From positions 1-56,147 of the forward strand of contig CAYWJW010000003.1 in assembly GCA_964458795.1 (NCBI GenBank): a stretch of DNA of 56,147 nt, given 5' to 3'. Both the position numbers and the translations under genes were made by a program. A model generated the notes under the pieces. The model did not search any database, was not told the origin of the DNA, and was given only the letters and a program-made list of their open reading frames with translations. This document shows, piece by piece, positions 42,633-51,795 of this stretch (positions are counted from its first letter, which is position 1; every line of letters starts with the position of its first letter). Source of the stretch: JAJTHY01 sp964458795. GTDB taxonomy: Bacteria; Pseudomonadota; Alphaproteobacteria; Rickettsiales; Midichloriaceae.

Positions 42633-42730
42633 CCTGATGAGATCCTCATATCGCCTACGGCTCCTCAGGATGACGGCTCTAATATTTTCCGTCATCCTGA
42701 GGAACGAAGTGACGTGAGGATCTCATCAGG
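42633..42730. repeat. 98-bp palindrome before gpmI
   Basis: CCTGATGAGATCCTCA at the left is exactly inverted at the right end, as is CCTCAGGATGACGG near the centre. The mid-arm 12-14 bases differ between the arms. The central loop is CTCTAATATTTT. The arms relate to the GTCATCCTGAGGA-type repeats. Confidence 0.85.
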
Positions 42731-42838
42731 AGGTTGAAAAATGCTGAAACAGGTTCAGCATGACAAGTCGCAAAACCCAGGCAATCCCATGTTTCCACCT
42801 GTTATTTAAAAATAAAACTTCGGAAAAATGCGACTTCC

Positions 42839-42854
42839 ACCTGTTAAAACAGGT
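42839..42854. promoter_or_regulatory. Perfect 16-bp palindrome upstream of gpmI, possible operator
   Basis: ACCTGTTAAAACAGGT, preceded by a direct repeat TTCCACCTGTTA at 42792-42803 and 42835-42846. It lies 38 bases before the start codon. A regulator binding here is possible; a short transcript hairpin is the alternative. Confidence 0.4.
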
Positions 42855-42892
42855 AAAAAAATAAAAATAGAGATAATTATCGGAGTATAAAA

Positions 42893-44386
42893 ATGAGAAG
42901 ATTAGTTTTGTGTATCTTAGATGGTTGGGGTCATACTGAACAAGTTGCACACAATGCTATAGAAGCTGCTAACACTCCTACATATCACTCGCTTCTAAAG
43001 CAATATCCACATTCGCTGTTGCAAGCCGCTGGTGAATGTGTTGGATTGCCTTCTGGGCAAATTGGTAATTCGGAAGTCGGGCATTTAACTATTGGCGCAG
43101 GCCGCAGAGTTTTTCAAGACTTACCAAGAATTGATCGAGAAATAAATAACGGAGAGCTATTTAGACATTCTGCAATACAAAAATTGTTGTCATTTGCTGG
43201 CTCTCATAAAAAATGCCATCTCATTGGAATTATTTCAAATGGTGGAGTACATGGTCATGTTAGGCATCTAATAGCAATTGCTAAGTTCTTGCAGTCTAAA
43301 AATGTGCAGGTAGTAATACATGCAATAACAGATGGACGTGATGTAGCTCCCAAATCTGCCTTACAGTTTATAGACGAGATTGAAGCTAGCGGACTAACAA
43401 TAACCTCTATATCTGGCAGATTTTACACCATGGATAGGGATAATAGAGCCGAGCGAACACAAGCTGCATTTCAAACCATTACTTGCGGCATAGGCGCTAA
43501 ATTTAGAAATGTTAAAGAATATGTTGAAAGTAGCTATGGCGATAATATTACTGATGAATTCATAGTGCCAGCAAGCGCAGAAGATTATATTGGCTTTGAG
43601 CCTGGTGATGCGGTATTTTTTACAAATTATCGAGCAGATAGGATGCGCCAAATATCTAATGCAATATTCTTGGAAACCTTTAAGCTATTTGATCGCACCT
43701 TGCCTGATTTAGAATATAAAATTATCATGCGCCCCTACTCAAGTGAACTCTCCAACGTGTGTAGTGTTGTTATCCCATATGAGAAAATAAAAAATACTCT
43801 AGGCGAGGTAATTGCCAATGCTGGGCTTACTCAATTAAGGATAGCTGAGACAGAAAAATATGCACATGTAACCTATTTCCTAAACGGTGGAAACGAGGTG
43901 CCAAATATTGCTGAAGATCGAATTATGATTCCTTCACCAAAAGTTGAGACTTATGAGAAAACACCTGAAATGTCTTCTTATAATATAACACACCAACTTG
44001 TAGATGCTATTGAGTCTGGTAGTTATGATATGATTTGTGTAAATTATGCAAATGCTGATATGGTAGGACACACGGGAAACATGAATGCAACTATAAAATC
44101 AGTTGAAGCAATTGACTTGTGTTTACAAGGTTTAATAAAAGCCTGTAAACATGGCAACTATGAGCTTATTATAACTGCAGACCACGGCAATGCAGAATGT
44201 ATGTATGATGAGATATTGGATCAACCGCTGACTGCACATACTACTAATCCCGTGCCGTTTATTTATGTGGGATCTCGCAAACTAACGTTAACGGATGGAG
44301 AACTTGCAGATGTGGCACCAACAATACTTGAACTTATGGGTCTCCCTAAGCCCTATGATATGACTGGAGAATCGAGAATAAGATGA
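42893..44386 (+). CDS. gpmI: 2,3-bisphosphoglycerate-independent phosphoglycerate mutase
   Basis: 497 residues. It interconverts 3- and 2-phosphoglycerate using two Mn ions. LCILDGWG starts the alkaline-phosphatase-like domain. GQIGNSEVGHLTIGAGR carries the phosphoserine nucleophile. HAITDGRDVAPKSA, GRFYTMDRD and NYANADMVGHTG with TADHGNAECM supply metal ligands. GGAG is 9 bases before the ATG. The gene overlaps polA by four bases (ATGA). With gap it shows a working lower glycolytic or gluconeogenic arm. Confidence 0.97.
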   Translation: MRRLVLCILDGWGHTEQVAHNAIEAANTPTYHSLLKQYPHSLLQAAGECVGLPSGQIGNSEVGHLTIGAGRRVFQDLPRIDREINNGELFRHSAIQKLLSFAGSHKKCHLIGIISNGGVHGHVRHLIAIAKFLQSKNVQVVIHAITDGRDVAPKSALQFIDEIEASGLTITSISGRFYTMDRDNRAERTQAAFQTITCGIGAKFRNVKEYVESSYGDNITDEFIVPASAEDYIGFEPGDAVFFTNYRADRMRQISNAIFLETFKLFDRTLPDLEYKIIMRPYSSELSNVCSVVIPYEKIKNTLGEVIANAGLTQLRIAETEKYAHVTYFLNGGNEVPNIAEDRIMIPSPKVETYEKTPEMSSYNITHQLVDAIESGSYDMICVNYANADMVGHTGNMNATIKSVEAIDLCLQGLIKACKHGNYELIITADHGNAECMYDEILDQPLTAHTTNPVPFIYVGSRKLTLTDGELADVAPTILELMGLPKPYDMTGESRIR

Positions 44387-46932
44387 AGAAGCTAATTTTG
44401 ATTGATGGATATGGGTTTGTTTTCCGCGCATTTCACTCATTACCGCCTCTAACTAGACCATCTGATCGCATGCCGATTGGTGCAGTATATGGATTTACTA
44501 ATATGCTCATCAAGTTGCTGAATGATAATAAGTCTTCGCACATTGCGGTGGTCTTGGATAGCGGAACTAAAAATTTCCGACATGAATTGGACCCAAATTA
44601 TAAAGCTAACCGGCCGGAGCCACCACAAGAATTGATTTCACAATTCCCAATTATTCGTGAGGTTATCGATGCTTTTGCACTCAAAGCAATTGAGAAGGAG
44701 GGATTTGAAGCTGATGATTTGCTTGCATCATACGCAAAATATGCCAAAGACGAAGGCTATGAGGTTACTATTGTTTCCTCCGATAAAGACCTTATGCAGC
44801 TGCTGGCTGAAGGCATATTAATGTATGATGCTATGAAGGATAAGATGATAACAGCAGAGGTAGTGTTTGAAAAATTTGGGGTAACACCAGATAAGATACG
44901 CGAAGTGCTAGCACTAATCGGCGATAGCTCTGATAACATTCCCGGTGTACGCGGTATCGGGCCGAAAACAGCTGCAGAACTTGTGAACTCATATGGTTCA
45001 CTAAAGGGAGTCTACGAACATGTTAATGAGATTAAGCAGGAAAAGCGCCGACAAATGCTAATAGAAGACAAGTCAAAAGCAGAGCTGTCCTATGAACTAG
45101 TTGGCCTCCGCTTCGATGCACCACTGGACTTTACATTAGATGAACTCAAGTTTGATCATCTCGATTTGGAGAGGCTGGCAGAGTTTGCGCAAGCACAAGG
45201 CTTTAAATCACTGGCTGCAAAGTTACAAGCTAAATATAGCCCTGTAGATACTTTAGCTTTCAAAAAACTAAGTACTGCAGATGAGTTATTAAAGTATATT
45301 GATGAGATATATAGATCAGGCACTTTAGCATTTTTGATCTCTGAACATGAATTCTTCTTAAGCTTTGGTAGCAAAAATTTTGTTATAAAACTCTCGGAAA
45401 ACTCTAACGCACAAGCTTCCTTATTTGCAGATACCGAGAAGGAATCTGGTGTTATACAAATTTTAAAAGCCTTAGAATCCGTGATGCATAGTGACTCCGT
45501 ATTAAAAATTACCATCAATTCAAAATGGCTTTATAAGATCAATCCAAACTTTACCAACCTAGACGATATAGCCATTATTGCTTATGCGGCTGAAACAGGG
45601 CGTGGCAATACAACACTAGCTGCTCTAATTGCAGAATTCGGAGGGGAATATAAGGCACATGACTCACACGCTGTCATGATAATTCACCAAAAACTTCGTT
45701 CTAAATTAGTTGGTGAGAAACTCGTGTCCGTTTATGAGCGCATAGACAGAGTAATGCCAAAAATAGTGGCACAAATGGAAGAGCGTGGAGTTAGACTGGA
45801 TACCAATTATCTATCTTCACTATCCAGTGAGTTTGGCACAAAGCTTAAGAATCTGGAAGCTAAGATTTTTGCGCTTGCCGGTATGGAGTTTAATATAGCT
45901 TCTCCTAAACAAATGGGTGAAGTACTGTTTGATAAGCTTAACCTACCTGATGGCAAGAAATCAAAAACTGGTGCCTATGCCACTTCTGCAAGCGTTCTCG
46001 AAACCTTAAGTGATAGCGGTTATGACATAGCTAGATTAATCTTGGAATGGCGAGGATATGCCAAACTCATTTCCACTTATACGGATGCTTTGCCGAAGTC
46101 CGTCAACCCAGATACAAAGCGGGTACATTCTAACTTCTTGATTACTGCAACTGCAACGGGTCGCTTTTCATCTACAGAACCAAACTTGCAAAACATTCCA
46201 ATCCGCACAGAAGAAGGGCAAAAGATTCGTAGTGCCTTTATAGCTTCAAATGGAAATAAAATTATATCTGCCGACTATTCTCAAATTGAGCTAAGGTTAC
46301 TCGCCCACTATGCAGATATAAAACCACTTAAGGATGCCTTTAAGTTAAGCCAGGATATCCATGCTATCACAGCAAGCCAGATGTTTGGAGTGCCTGTAGA
46401 TAAGGTTGACCTTGCTATGCGACGCCAAGCTAAGACCATAAACTTCGGCATTATATATGGCATCAGTGCTTTTGGTCTTTCGACTCGCTTAGATATATCA
46501 AGAGAACGCGCAAAAATGTATATAGATCAATATTTTAAGCAGTATCCTGGCATAAAAGCATATATGGATAATACCATAGAATTTGCACGCAGACATGGAT
46601 ATGTGCTAAGCGTATTCGGTCGCAAATGTATAATAAATGGAATAAACGACCGCAACTTCAACTTACGTGCCTTTGCCGAACGCGCCGCCATCAATGCTCC
46701 ACTCCAAAGCAGTGCAGCAGACATAATCAAAAAAGCAATGGCCACCCTACCATTTGCAGCGCAGAAGTATATGATTCTACAAATCCACGATGAGCTATTG
46801 TTCGATGTCCCAGAAGCTGAGGTAGAGCACATCTCAAAAATAATTAAGCAAACCATGGAAGCCGTAATCACCCTAAGTATTCCACTTACAGTTGAGGTAA
46901 GCGCCGGAAACTCCTGGGCAGAAGCCCATTAA
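44383..46932 (+). CDS. polA: DNA polymerase I, proofreading domain degenerate
   Basis: 849 residues. The 5'-3' exonuclease domain (~1-290) is intact: LIDGYGFVFRAFH, EADDLLASYA, VSSDKDLMQL, GDSSDNIPGVRGIGPKTA. The polymerase domain is intact: ADYSQIELRLLAHYA (motif A), RRQAKTINFGIIYGISAFGL (O-helix), and QIHDELLFDVPE (motif C). The middle region (~305-470) is present, but the exonuclease acidic residues are not. DTET of motif I is replaced near GTLAFLISEHE, and later motifs lack the Asp residues. I infer no 3'-5' proofreading. It is translationally coupled to gpmI and converges with tolA across 4 bases. Confidence 0.95.
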   Translation: MKKLILIDGYGFVFRAFHSLPPLTRPSDRMPIGAVYGFTNMLIKLLNDNKSSHIAVVLDSGTKNFRHELDPNYKANRPEPPQELISQFPIIREVIDAFALKAIEKEGFEADDLLASYAKYAKDEGYEVTIVSSDKDLMQLLAEGILMYDAMKDKMITAEVVFEKFGVTPDKIREVLALIGDSSDNIPGVRGIGPKTAAELVNSYGSLKGVYEHVNEIKQEKRRQMLIEDKSKAELSYELVGLRFDAPLDFTLDELKFDHLDLERLAEFAQAQGFKSLAAKLQAKYSPVDTLAFKKLSTADELLKYIDEIYRSGTLAFLISEHEFFLSFGSKNFVIKLSENSNAQASLFADTEKESGVIQILKALESVMHSDSVLKITINSKWLYKINPNFTNLDDIAIIAYAAETGRGNTTLAALIAEFGGEYKAHDSHAVMIIHQKLRSKLVGEKLVSVYERIDRVMPKIVAQMEERGVRLDTNYLSSLSSEFGTKLKNLEAKIFALAGMEFNIASPKQMGEVLFDKLNLPDGKKSKTGAYATSASVLETLSDSGYDIARLILEWRGYAKLISTYTDALPKSVNPDTKRVHSNFLITATATGRFSSTEPNLQNIPIRTEEGQKIRSAFIASNGNKIISADYSQIELRLLAHYADIKPLKDAFKLSQDIHAITASQMFGVPVDKVDLAMRRQAKTINFGIIYGISAFGLSTRLDISRERAKMYIDQYFKQYPGIKAYMDNTIEFARRHGYVLSVFGRKCIINGINDRNFNLRAFAERAAINAPLQSSAADIIKKAMATLPFAAQKYMILQIHDELLFDVPEAEVEHISKIIKQTMEAVITLSIPLTVEVSAGNSWAEAH

Positions 46933-46936
46933 TAAT

Positions 46937-47746
46937 CTAGTAAATCATCCCACTGGAATCAAACCTAAACTCTATTTCTTTCCATATATGATATTTATCT
47001 TTGCTAAGGTTCTTAATCGGTGAAGCCAATTTAACGGCACGTACTGCACTTTCTACGAATATGCGATAATACGGAGATGCGTTATTCTCTAGAACTGGTT
47101 TTGCACTCATAACGTTACCATCCATATCAAGTTCTATTTTAACTACAACTTGCATAGCCTTTTCGGTAGAACCACTAAAAGCTGCCGTATTCCACTTGCT
47201 GGTTATTTGTGATTTGATGCCATCAATCTCGCTGATACTCATCGGCAAATTTGCATTATATTCTTTATTAGTATCACCTTTCACAGCTTTTTCTGTATCT
47301 TTAGTGTCCTTATCTAGCTTTTTATTATCTTTTTTCTTTGCTTCTTGATCCAAGCTTTTTAGTATATTTTTGGCAAAGTCATCGTCTTTTTTCTTTTTCT
47401 TATCGTCCTTTTTTTTCTCTTCTTGTTTTGGTTCTGGCTTTATGTCTTTTTTATCTTTTATGCTTTTATCTGGGACTTTTTCAGCCTCACTGACCTTAGG
47501 CTCTGGTTTTGTCTCAACTGGCTTATTCTCTTCAACTGCTTTAGAGGCTTTGTTCGATTCCTTTTGCTCTTCAGCAATTTTCTCCGAGCTTTTAACCTTT
47601 ATGTTTGTAAGCTCGCTAATTGGCACAACTTCAGCAACTATTGCGTAATCGGTATTAACATCACGTGAAATCATAGGCACGCCGACAAACAATAAAAGCA
47701 TCACGCACAAGTGTAGTACTATGGAACAATATAGGCCTATTCTCAT
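46937..47746 (-). CDS. tolA: TolA envelope-spanning protein
   Basis: 269 residues. An N-terminal anchor (GLYCSIVLHLCVMLLLFVGV) includes the Ser-x3-His of TolA/TonB that contacts TolQR. The middle (about 55-165) is a Lys/Glu/Asp-rich helical rod (KPEPKQEEKKKDDKKKKKDD). The C-terminal domain (MSISEIDGIKSQITSKWNTA and VVKIELDMDGNVMSAKPVLE) is the TolA/TonB-like globular part. It transmits proton-motive energy from TolQR to the outer membrane during division. It is last in tolQ-tolR-tolA; tolB and pal are not in the window. Confidence 0.93.
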   Translation of the reverse strand: MRIGLYCSIVLHLCVMLLLFVGVPMISRDVNTDYAIVAEVVPISELTNIKVKSSEKIAEEQKESNKASKAVEENKPVETKPEPKVSEAEKVPDKSIKDKKDIKPEPKQEEKKKDDKKKKKDDDFAKNILKSLDQEAKKKDNKKLDKDTKDTEKAVKGDTNKEYNANLPMSISEIDGIKSQITSKWNTAAFSGSTEKAMQVVVKIELDMDGNVMSAKPVLENNASPYYRIFVESAVRAVKLASPIKNLSKDKYHIWKEIEFRFDSSGMIY

Positions 47747-47754
47747 AGAATCAG

Positions 47755-48189
47755 CTACTCGTTTAAGGTTTCAGATACAAGTGCAATGTTCTTATATCCA
47801 GCAGCCTTGATAGATCCAAAAACCTGCATAACTCGCCCATAGTCTATCCCTTTATCACCTCGCACAAAGATCCGTATATCTTTTTTCTCTTTGGATACAG
47901 CAGCTAGTTTTTTGGATAGCTCATCTAGTTTTATTTTGGTCTCATGAATATATATATTTCCAAATTTATCAATTGAAACTGCTATAGGTTCATCCTGCCC
48001 GGAAAGTGCAGAAGCTTTAGTCTTGGGAAGATCCACCTGCACTCCAACAACAAGCATAGGAGAAGTGATCATAAAGATTACCAAAAGCACGAGCATCACA
48101 TCCACTAAAGGAGTGACGTTTATCTCAGCGCTAAGGTGCCTTTTTTTCTTCCTACCACTTGAATTTGCAAGTTTAAACGCCATATCCAC
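47755..48189 (-). CDS. tolR: TolR proton-channel component
   Basis: 144 residues. ExbD/TolR family: SAEINVTPLVDVMLVLLVIFMI, with the proton-carrying Asp in the membrane helix, and the periplasmic VDLPKTKA and IFVRGDKGIDYGRVMQVF. It pairs with TolQ to power TolA. Its start overlaps the tolQ stop by one base. Confidence 0.95.
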   Translation of the reverse strand: MDMAFKLANSSGRKKKRHLSAEINVTPLVDVMLVLLVIFMITSPMLVVGVQVDLPKTKASALSGQDEPIAVSIDKFGNIYIHETKIKLDELSKKLAAVSKEKKDIRIFVRGDKGIDYGRVMQVFGSIKAAGYKNIALVSETLNE

Positions 48190-48962
48190 TACTTTATGTT
48201 ATCAAGTTCGCGAGTCATTATAGAACCAAGTTCGGAGCTAAAATCCTCCAAGCTGCTTGAAATCCTATTGACTTCACCAGCAAATTTATTATAAAAAATC
48301 ACCGCTGGAATCGCAGCAGCCAGTCCAAATGCTGTGGCAAGCAGCGCTTCAGCAATACCCGGAGCAACTACAGCAAGCGTAGTATTTTTAGATACTGCAA
48401 TCGACTGAAAGCTCACCATGATACCCCAAACCGTGCCAAACAGCCCCACAAATGGAGCACTCGACCCAACGGTCGCGAGAAAGTTTAAGTTTCTATCCAG
48501 ACTATCAAGTGACTTATTAATGGAAACCTGCATGGCTTGGTAAATACGCTCTTTAGTTCCAGCTCTTAGATCTGAGTTAGTTTGTAAATCTCGTATATTG
48601 CGGTTTTGCCACTCATGCATGGCAGCTGAAAACACAAGCGCTATAGGGTGATTATCTCTCCCTTTTACACGCTCATAAAGTGCCTCTAGCGACTGTCCTG
48701 ACCAAAAGGCTTTCTCAAACCCTTTAGTCTTTGCAGCCACAGCTTTGATTGCAACCCACTTATCAAAAATAATAGCCCAGCTCCAAATTGATGAAATTAT
48801 CAACATTATCATTACAAACTTCACAACAATACCAGCCTGCAAGAACAAACCCCAAAAGGAAAGATCTGTCATAACTACACTGCCATCAAGTGATATACCG
48901 CCGATTGCCTCGGCTGGAGCGGATCTTACTGCAGCATATGCAGTATTTATTAAGTCGAACAT
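48189..48962 (-). CDS. tolQ: TolQ proton-channel component
   Basis: 257 residues, MotA/TolQ/ExbB family. Three membrane segments: VVKFVMIMLIISSIWSWAII, ATVGSSAPFVGLFGTVWGIM with the family's GLFGTVWG, and GIAEALLATAFGLAAAIPAV. It forms the inner-membrane motor with TolR. Promoter-like element copy F lies 120 bases upstream in the same orientation and would drive tolQRA. Confidence 0.96.
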   Translation of the reverse strand: MFDLINTAYAAVRSAPAEAIGGISLDGSVVMTDLSFWGLFLQAGIVVKFVMIMLIISSIWSWAIIFDKWVAIKAVAAKTKGFEKAFWSGQSLEALYERVKGRDNHPIALVFSAAMHEWQNRNIRDLQTNSDLRAGTKERIYQAMQVSINKSLDSLDRNLNFLATVGSSAPFVGLFGTVWGIMVSFQSIAVSKNTTLAVVAPGIAEALLATAFGLAAAIPAVIFYNKFAGEVNRISSSLEDFSSELGSIMTRELDNIK

Positions 48963-49082
48963 AAATTTGCCGTAATTAATATACTTTTTGCAAGTGTAGT
49001 ATTAATTTGTTTCTGATTCAATCGCCAAATTTATAACAAAGCTAATAATTATTATAGACTGCCATAACTTTAAGTTTTAAGT

Positions 49083-49157
49083 GCACTTCTCTTATCTTAT
49101 ATTTATGAGTATACCCTACAAGAAAGTCCTGTGGAAGTCCCTGTGCAAAATATTTTT
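49083..49157 (-). repeat. Promoter-like dispersed element, copy F (upstream of tolQRA)
   Basis: On the minus strand: AAATATTTTGCACAGGGAC, TTCCAC (49136-49131), 17-base core, TATACT (49113-49108), CATAAATATAAGATA, AGAAGTG. Its upstream end lies two bases after the thyX stop, so it separates thyX from tolQ. Confidence 0.8.
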
Positions 49158-49158
49158 G

Positions 49159-50100
49159 CTACTGCTTCAAATTCATTTTAGCAATCAGTTCATCCCATTC
49201 TCTTTGGGTAAGCTTGCTGGTTTCTTGTGTAACTTTTTCGCCAGCTATCATACGCGAAATCACATCTTTCATCTGAGCTGATAGACTCACTGAATTCATC
49301 CGATAATCCATAAAAGATTCATAACTATGCGGAACCCATTGTTCCATAATCTTTAGGATTGCATCAGCATATACTCTAATCTCATACTGAGCATGTGGGT
49401 CAGCTCTTAGCATCACAAAATGCATAAGGTTATGCAGGTCGATCTTCCAGTACCATTGCGTATAATAATTAACTGTAATGTTCATGCGGGCAAGTTCGCG
49501 CGTTAAGCCCAACTTACTCTCATCCAAAGGCTGATCACTCTCCTCATCGAGGTTCATCATCTCCATATAATGTGCATAGCAAGTTTCAGAATCATTTTTT
49601 AGAAGCTCCATAACTCTAGCAGCCTCCGCACCTGTAAGCACATCCCCCCTACCCTGACGGTTAGACTGAGATTGCGCCGCGAGGTTAGCTGGCTCCGGCA
49701 GATAAAACTCACGATCAAGAATAGAATAACGCGCAGAGTATTCATTAACATTAGCTGTTCTATGGCGTATCCACTGCCGGGCTACAAAAATTGGAAGCTT
49801 CACATGCAGCTTAATCTCGCACATCTCAAAAGGCGTTGTGTGCCAGTGGCGCATAAGATAGCGTATTAATCCACGATCTTGGCTTATTTGTTTAGTACCA
49901 CGCCCATATGATACACGCGCAGCCTGAGTTATGGCATGGTCATCCCCCATATAATCTACCACACGGATGAATCCATGATCGAGCAGCTTTATAGGTTCAT
50001 ACAAAATAGCTTCCAAAGCTGGAACAGTAGCCCGTTTAGTTTGATAAGTAATTTCGCTTAAATCTTCAATTTCTTGCTTCTGTGCAGCTGTAACTGGCAT
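49159..50100 (-). CDS. thyX: Flavin-dependent thymidylate synthase ThyX
   Basis: 313 residues, the longer alphaproteobacterial form. It methylates dUMP with methylene-tetrahydrofolate, using FAD and NADPH. The signature RHR-x7-S is at R112-S122 (RHRTANVNEYS), preceded by HWHTTPFE and followed by YYTQWYWKIDLHNLMHFVMLR. The thyX stop is immediately followed by promoter-like element copy F. It ties into folate (folB, ygfZ) and pyrimidine (upp) metabolism. Confidence 0.97.
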   Translation of the reverse strand: MPVTAAQKQEIEDLSEITYQTKRATVPALEAILYEPIKLLDHGFIRVVDYMGDDHAITQAARVSYGRGTKQISQDRGLIRYLMRHWHTTPFEMCEIKLHVKLPIFVARQWIRHRTANVNEYSARYSILDREFYLPEPANLAAQSQSNRQGRGDVLTGAEAARVMELLKNDSETCYAHYMEMMNLDEESDQPLDESKLGLTRELARMNITVNYYTQWYWKIDLHNLMHFVMLRADPHAQYEIRVYADAILKIMEQWVPHSYESFMDYRMNSVSLSAQMKDVISRMIAGEKVTQETSKLTQREWDELIAKMNLKQ

Positions 50101-50222
50101 AAGTATTACACTCTAAATTTTATTAAAACTCTAACCCATAATTGCTCATTTTTAAAGTTTAATTTTTTAGAATTTTACGCATATGCAAGCATTAGATAGA
50201 TCCTAAAGAAGTTGCACTTATG

Positions 50223-50981
50223 TTATGCACACCCCCGCTCTTGTACCATTTCTTCATTCTTAGAACTTGAGAAACCATTGGATAGCTGAAGCGCTAGTGC
50301 CCCAATCACTATAATTGCTGAACTTAAGTTAATAACTGTTGTACTGCGTAATTTATAGTTAAACTTATATTCAACAACTCGATCAAGAATTTCAGCTAAT
50401 ACGGCAAAAACACCCAATAATAGTAATCTCGTATCAATCTCTTGTTGCCGCTGCAATTCTTTTGCTAACACTTGCTTCTGTTTTTCAAATTCATCTTTAT
50501 CCACTCTAGACTGCTCTTCCATACAGCCTATCTTTTTTCGCATGAAGTCATTCCTTTGTGCTTGTAAATTTATAGCATAGCTCACAATCTTCTCTCTTTG
50601 TTCATTCAACCCCATTATCAGGGTTAATAGATCAGGATTCCTATTTAAAAACTCTTTGTCCTCTTCCAACAGCTGCTTCTCTTTTGCAGCTAGCTCTTGT
50701 TGTTTCTGTACTAACTGTGTATCTTGTCCACTCAACTTTTGTTGCAAAAGCATAGTTTTTTCTGCTTGCAGTTCTTGAAACTTCTTCATCCCTTCAGGAT
50801 TTAATTCTATCACCTTTTTTTGCCCAGCTTCCATGGATAGAGCGTTCTCTTCATCACTTTTCTTCAGAAAGTCCTCTTTTTCTTTTAACTGCTTCTCTTC
50901 CGCAGCAAGCTCTTCCCACTTTTGCTTCATAATATCCCTATAACACTTCATTTCTTGAGACAATTTATAGCATAGCTCCAC
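50223..50981 (-). CDS. Coiled-coil protein with C-terminal membrane segments
   Basis: 252 residues from a GTG at 50981; ATGs at 50951 or 50930 are alternatives because no clear Shine-Dalgarno decides. About 185 residues form a long coiled coil (KEKEDFLKKSDEENA, QKQQELAAKEKQLLEEDKEF, FEKQKQVLAKELQRQQEIDT). Two hydrophobic stretches follow (LLLLGVFAVLAEILDRVVEY and TVINLSSAIIVIGALALQLS), then a polar tail with Cys near the end. A bacterial surface or membrane tether is suggested. No family recognised. Confidence 0.75.
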   Translation of the reverse strand: MELCYKLSQEMKCYRDIMKQKWEELAAEEKQLKEKEDFLKKSDEENALSMEAGQKKVIELNPEGMKKFQELQAEKTMLLQQKLSGQDTQLVQKQQELAAKEKQLLEEDKEFLNRNPDLLTLIMGLNEQREKIVSYAINLQAQRNDFMRKKIGCMEEQSRVDKDEFEKQKQVLAKELQRQQEIDTRLLLLGVFAVLAEILDRVVEYKFNYKLRSTTVINLSSAIIVIGALALQLSNGFSSSKNEEMVQERGCA

Positions 50982-51072
50982 AAAAACTTAAGGAAAAATT
51001 TAATTTTCTGCTTGCAAACTAACCCAGAAAATGTTTGTTATTACTCCCAATAAAATTTATCCTGGAGAAGTT

Positions 51073-51795
51073 ATGCGCAATTACAAAACACTATTAATAG
51101 GTTTAATTGTTATGTTATTAAGTTCACCCGCGAGTTCCAGCGCTCTTCAAAAATTTGAGGAGTTTCCAAACCTTACGGTAATCGATCATCCTCTGGTTCA
51201 GCATAAGCTTACTCTTATCCGCAAAAAGGAAACCGACACATATCGTTTTGGTCAACTACTAAGCGAAATCGCAATGCTCATGGGATATGAAGTAACTCGG
51301 CACTTAGAAACCAAAGATATTTCAATAAAAACTCCTGTGGCGGCGACCATCGGCAAGAGCATTGATGAGGATAAGATCGTAATAATCTCCATTTTACGCG
51401 CAGGACTAGGAATGGCAAAAGGCCTTCACCAGCTTATTCCAGCAGCCCGCCAAGGGCACATTGGTATTTACCGTGACCCTAAAACAAAGCAACCTATTGA
51501 GTACTACTTTAAAGTTCCACAAAACTCTAATCAGGTTTACATAGTCGTAGATCCGATGCTCGCAACTGGCAACACATCCTCCTATGCGGTGACTCGTCTT
51601 ATTAAATCTGGAGTGCCGGCAGATCGTATAATATTTATGGCGCTGGTTGCTGCACCAGAAGGAATGAGAGTTTTCCAAAAAGATCATCCTACTATTCCAG
51701 TTTATGCAGCTTCACTTGATCAAAAGCTTGATAACCACTCGTACATAGTTCCAGGCCTGGGAGATGCAGGTGATAGACTCTTTGGAACTAAGTAG
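51073..51795 (+). CDS. upp: Uracil phosphoribosyltransferase with signal peptide
   Basis: 240 residues from the ATG at 51073, with GGAG 5 bases upstream; the TTG/ATG frame from 51031 adds 14 residues before the signal. Residues 1-24 (MRNYKTLLIGLIVMLLSSPA then SSSA) are a textbook Sec signal peptide with an AxA-like SSA cut site. The UPRT core follows: VIDHPLVQHKLTLIRKKETD, SILRAGLGMAKGL, the PRPP loop VDPMLATGNTSS, and YIVPGLGDAGDRLFGT. UPRT makes UMP from uracil and PRPP and is normally cytoplasmic. Here export to the periplasm or beyond is predicted. Its stop overlaps the convergent gene by 8 bases. Confidence 0.9.
   Translation: MRNYKTLLIGLIVMLLSSPASSSALQKFEEFPNLTVIDHPLVQHKLTLIRKKETDTYRFGQLLSEIAMLMGYEVTRHLETKDISIKTPVAATIGKSIDEDKIVIISILRAGLGMAKGLHQLIPAARQGHIGIYRDPKTKQPIEYYFKVPQNSNQVYIVVDPMLATGNTSSYAVTRLIKSGVPADRIIFMALVAAPEGMRVFQKDHPTIPVYAASLDQKLDNHSYIVPGLGDAGDRLFGTK

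Larger units (their letters stand above)
42424..42892. other. Repeat-filled spacer before gpmI
   Basis: No protein gene is credible here. It holds promoter-like element copy B (42527-42602), a 98-bp palindrome (42633-42730), a hairpin ATGCTGAA/TTCAGCAT (42741-42761), and a 16-bp palindrome ACCTGTTAAAACAGGT (42839-42854) just before the gpmI ribosome-binding site. Confidence 0.7.

Noticed and set aside
47370..47668. Plus-strand frames rich in Phe and Ser opposite tolA
   Set aside because: They are the antisense of the Lys/Glu-rich TolA rod and have no start signal.
366..49157. CRISPR array formed by the repeated flanks with variable cores
   Set aside because: Copies are scattered singly over 49 kb in both orientations. 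There is no tandem array and no cas gene.
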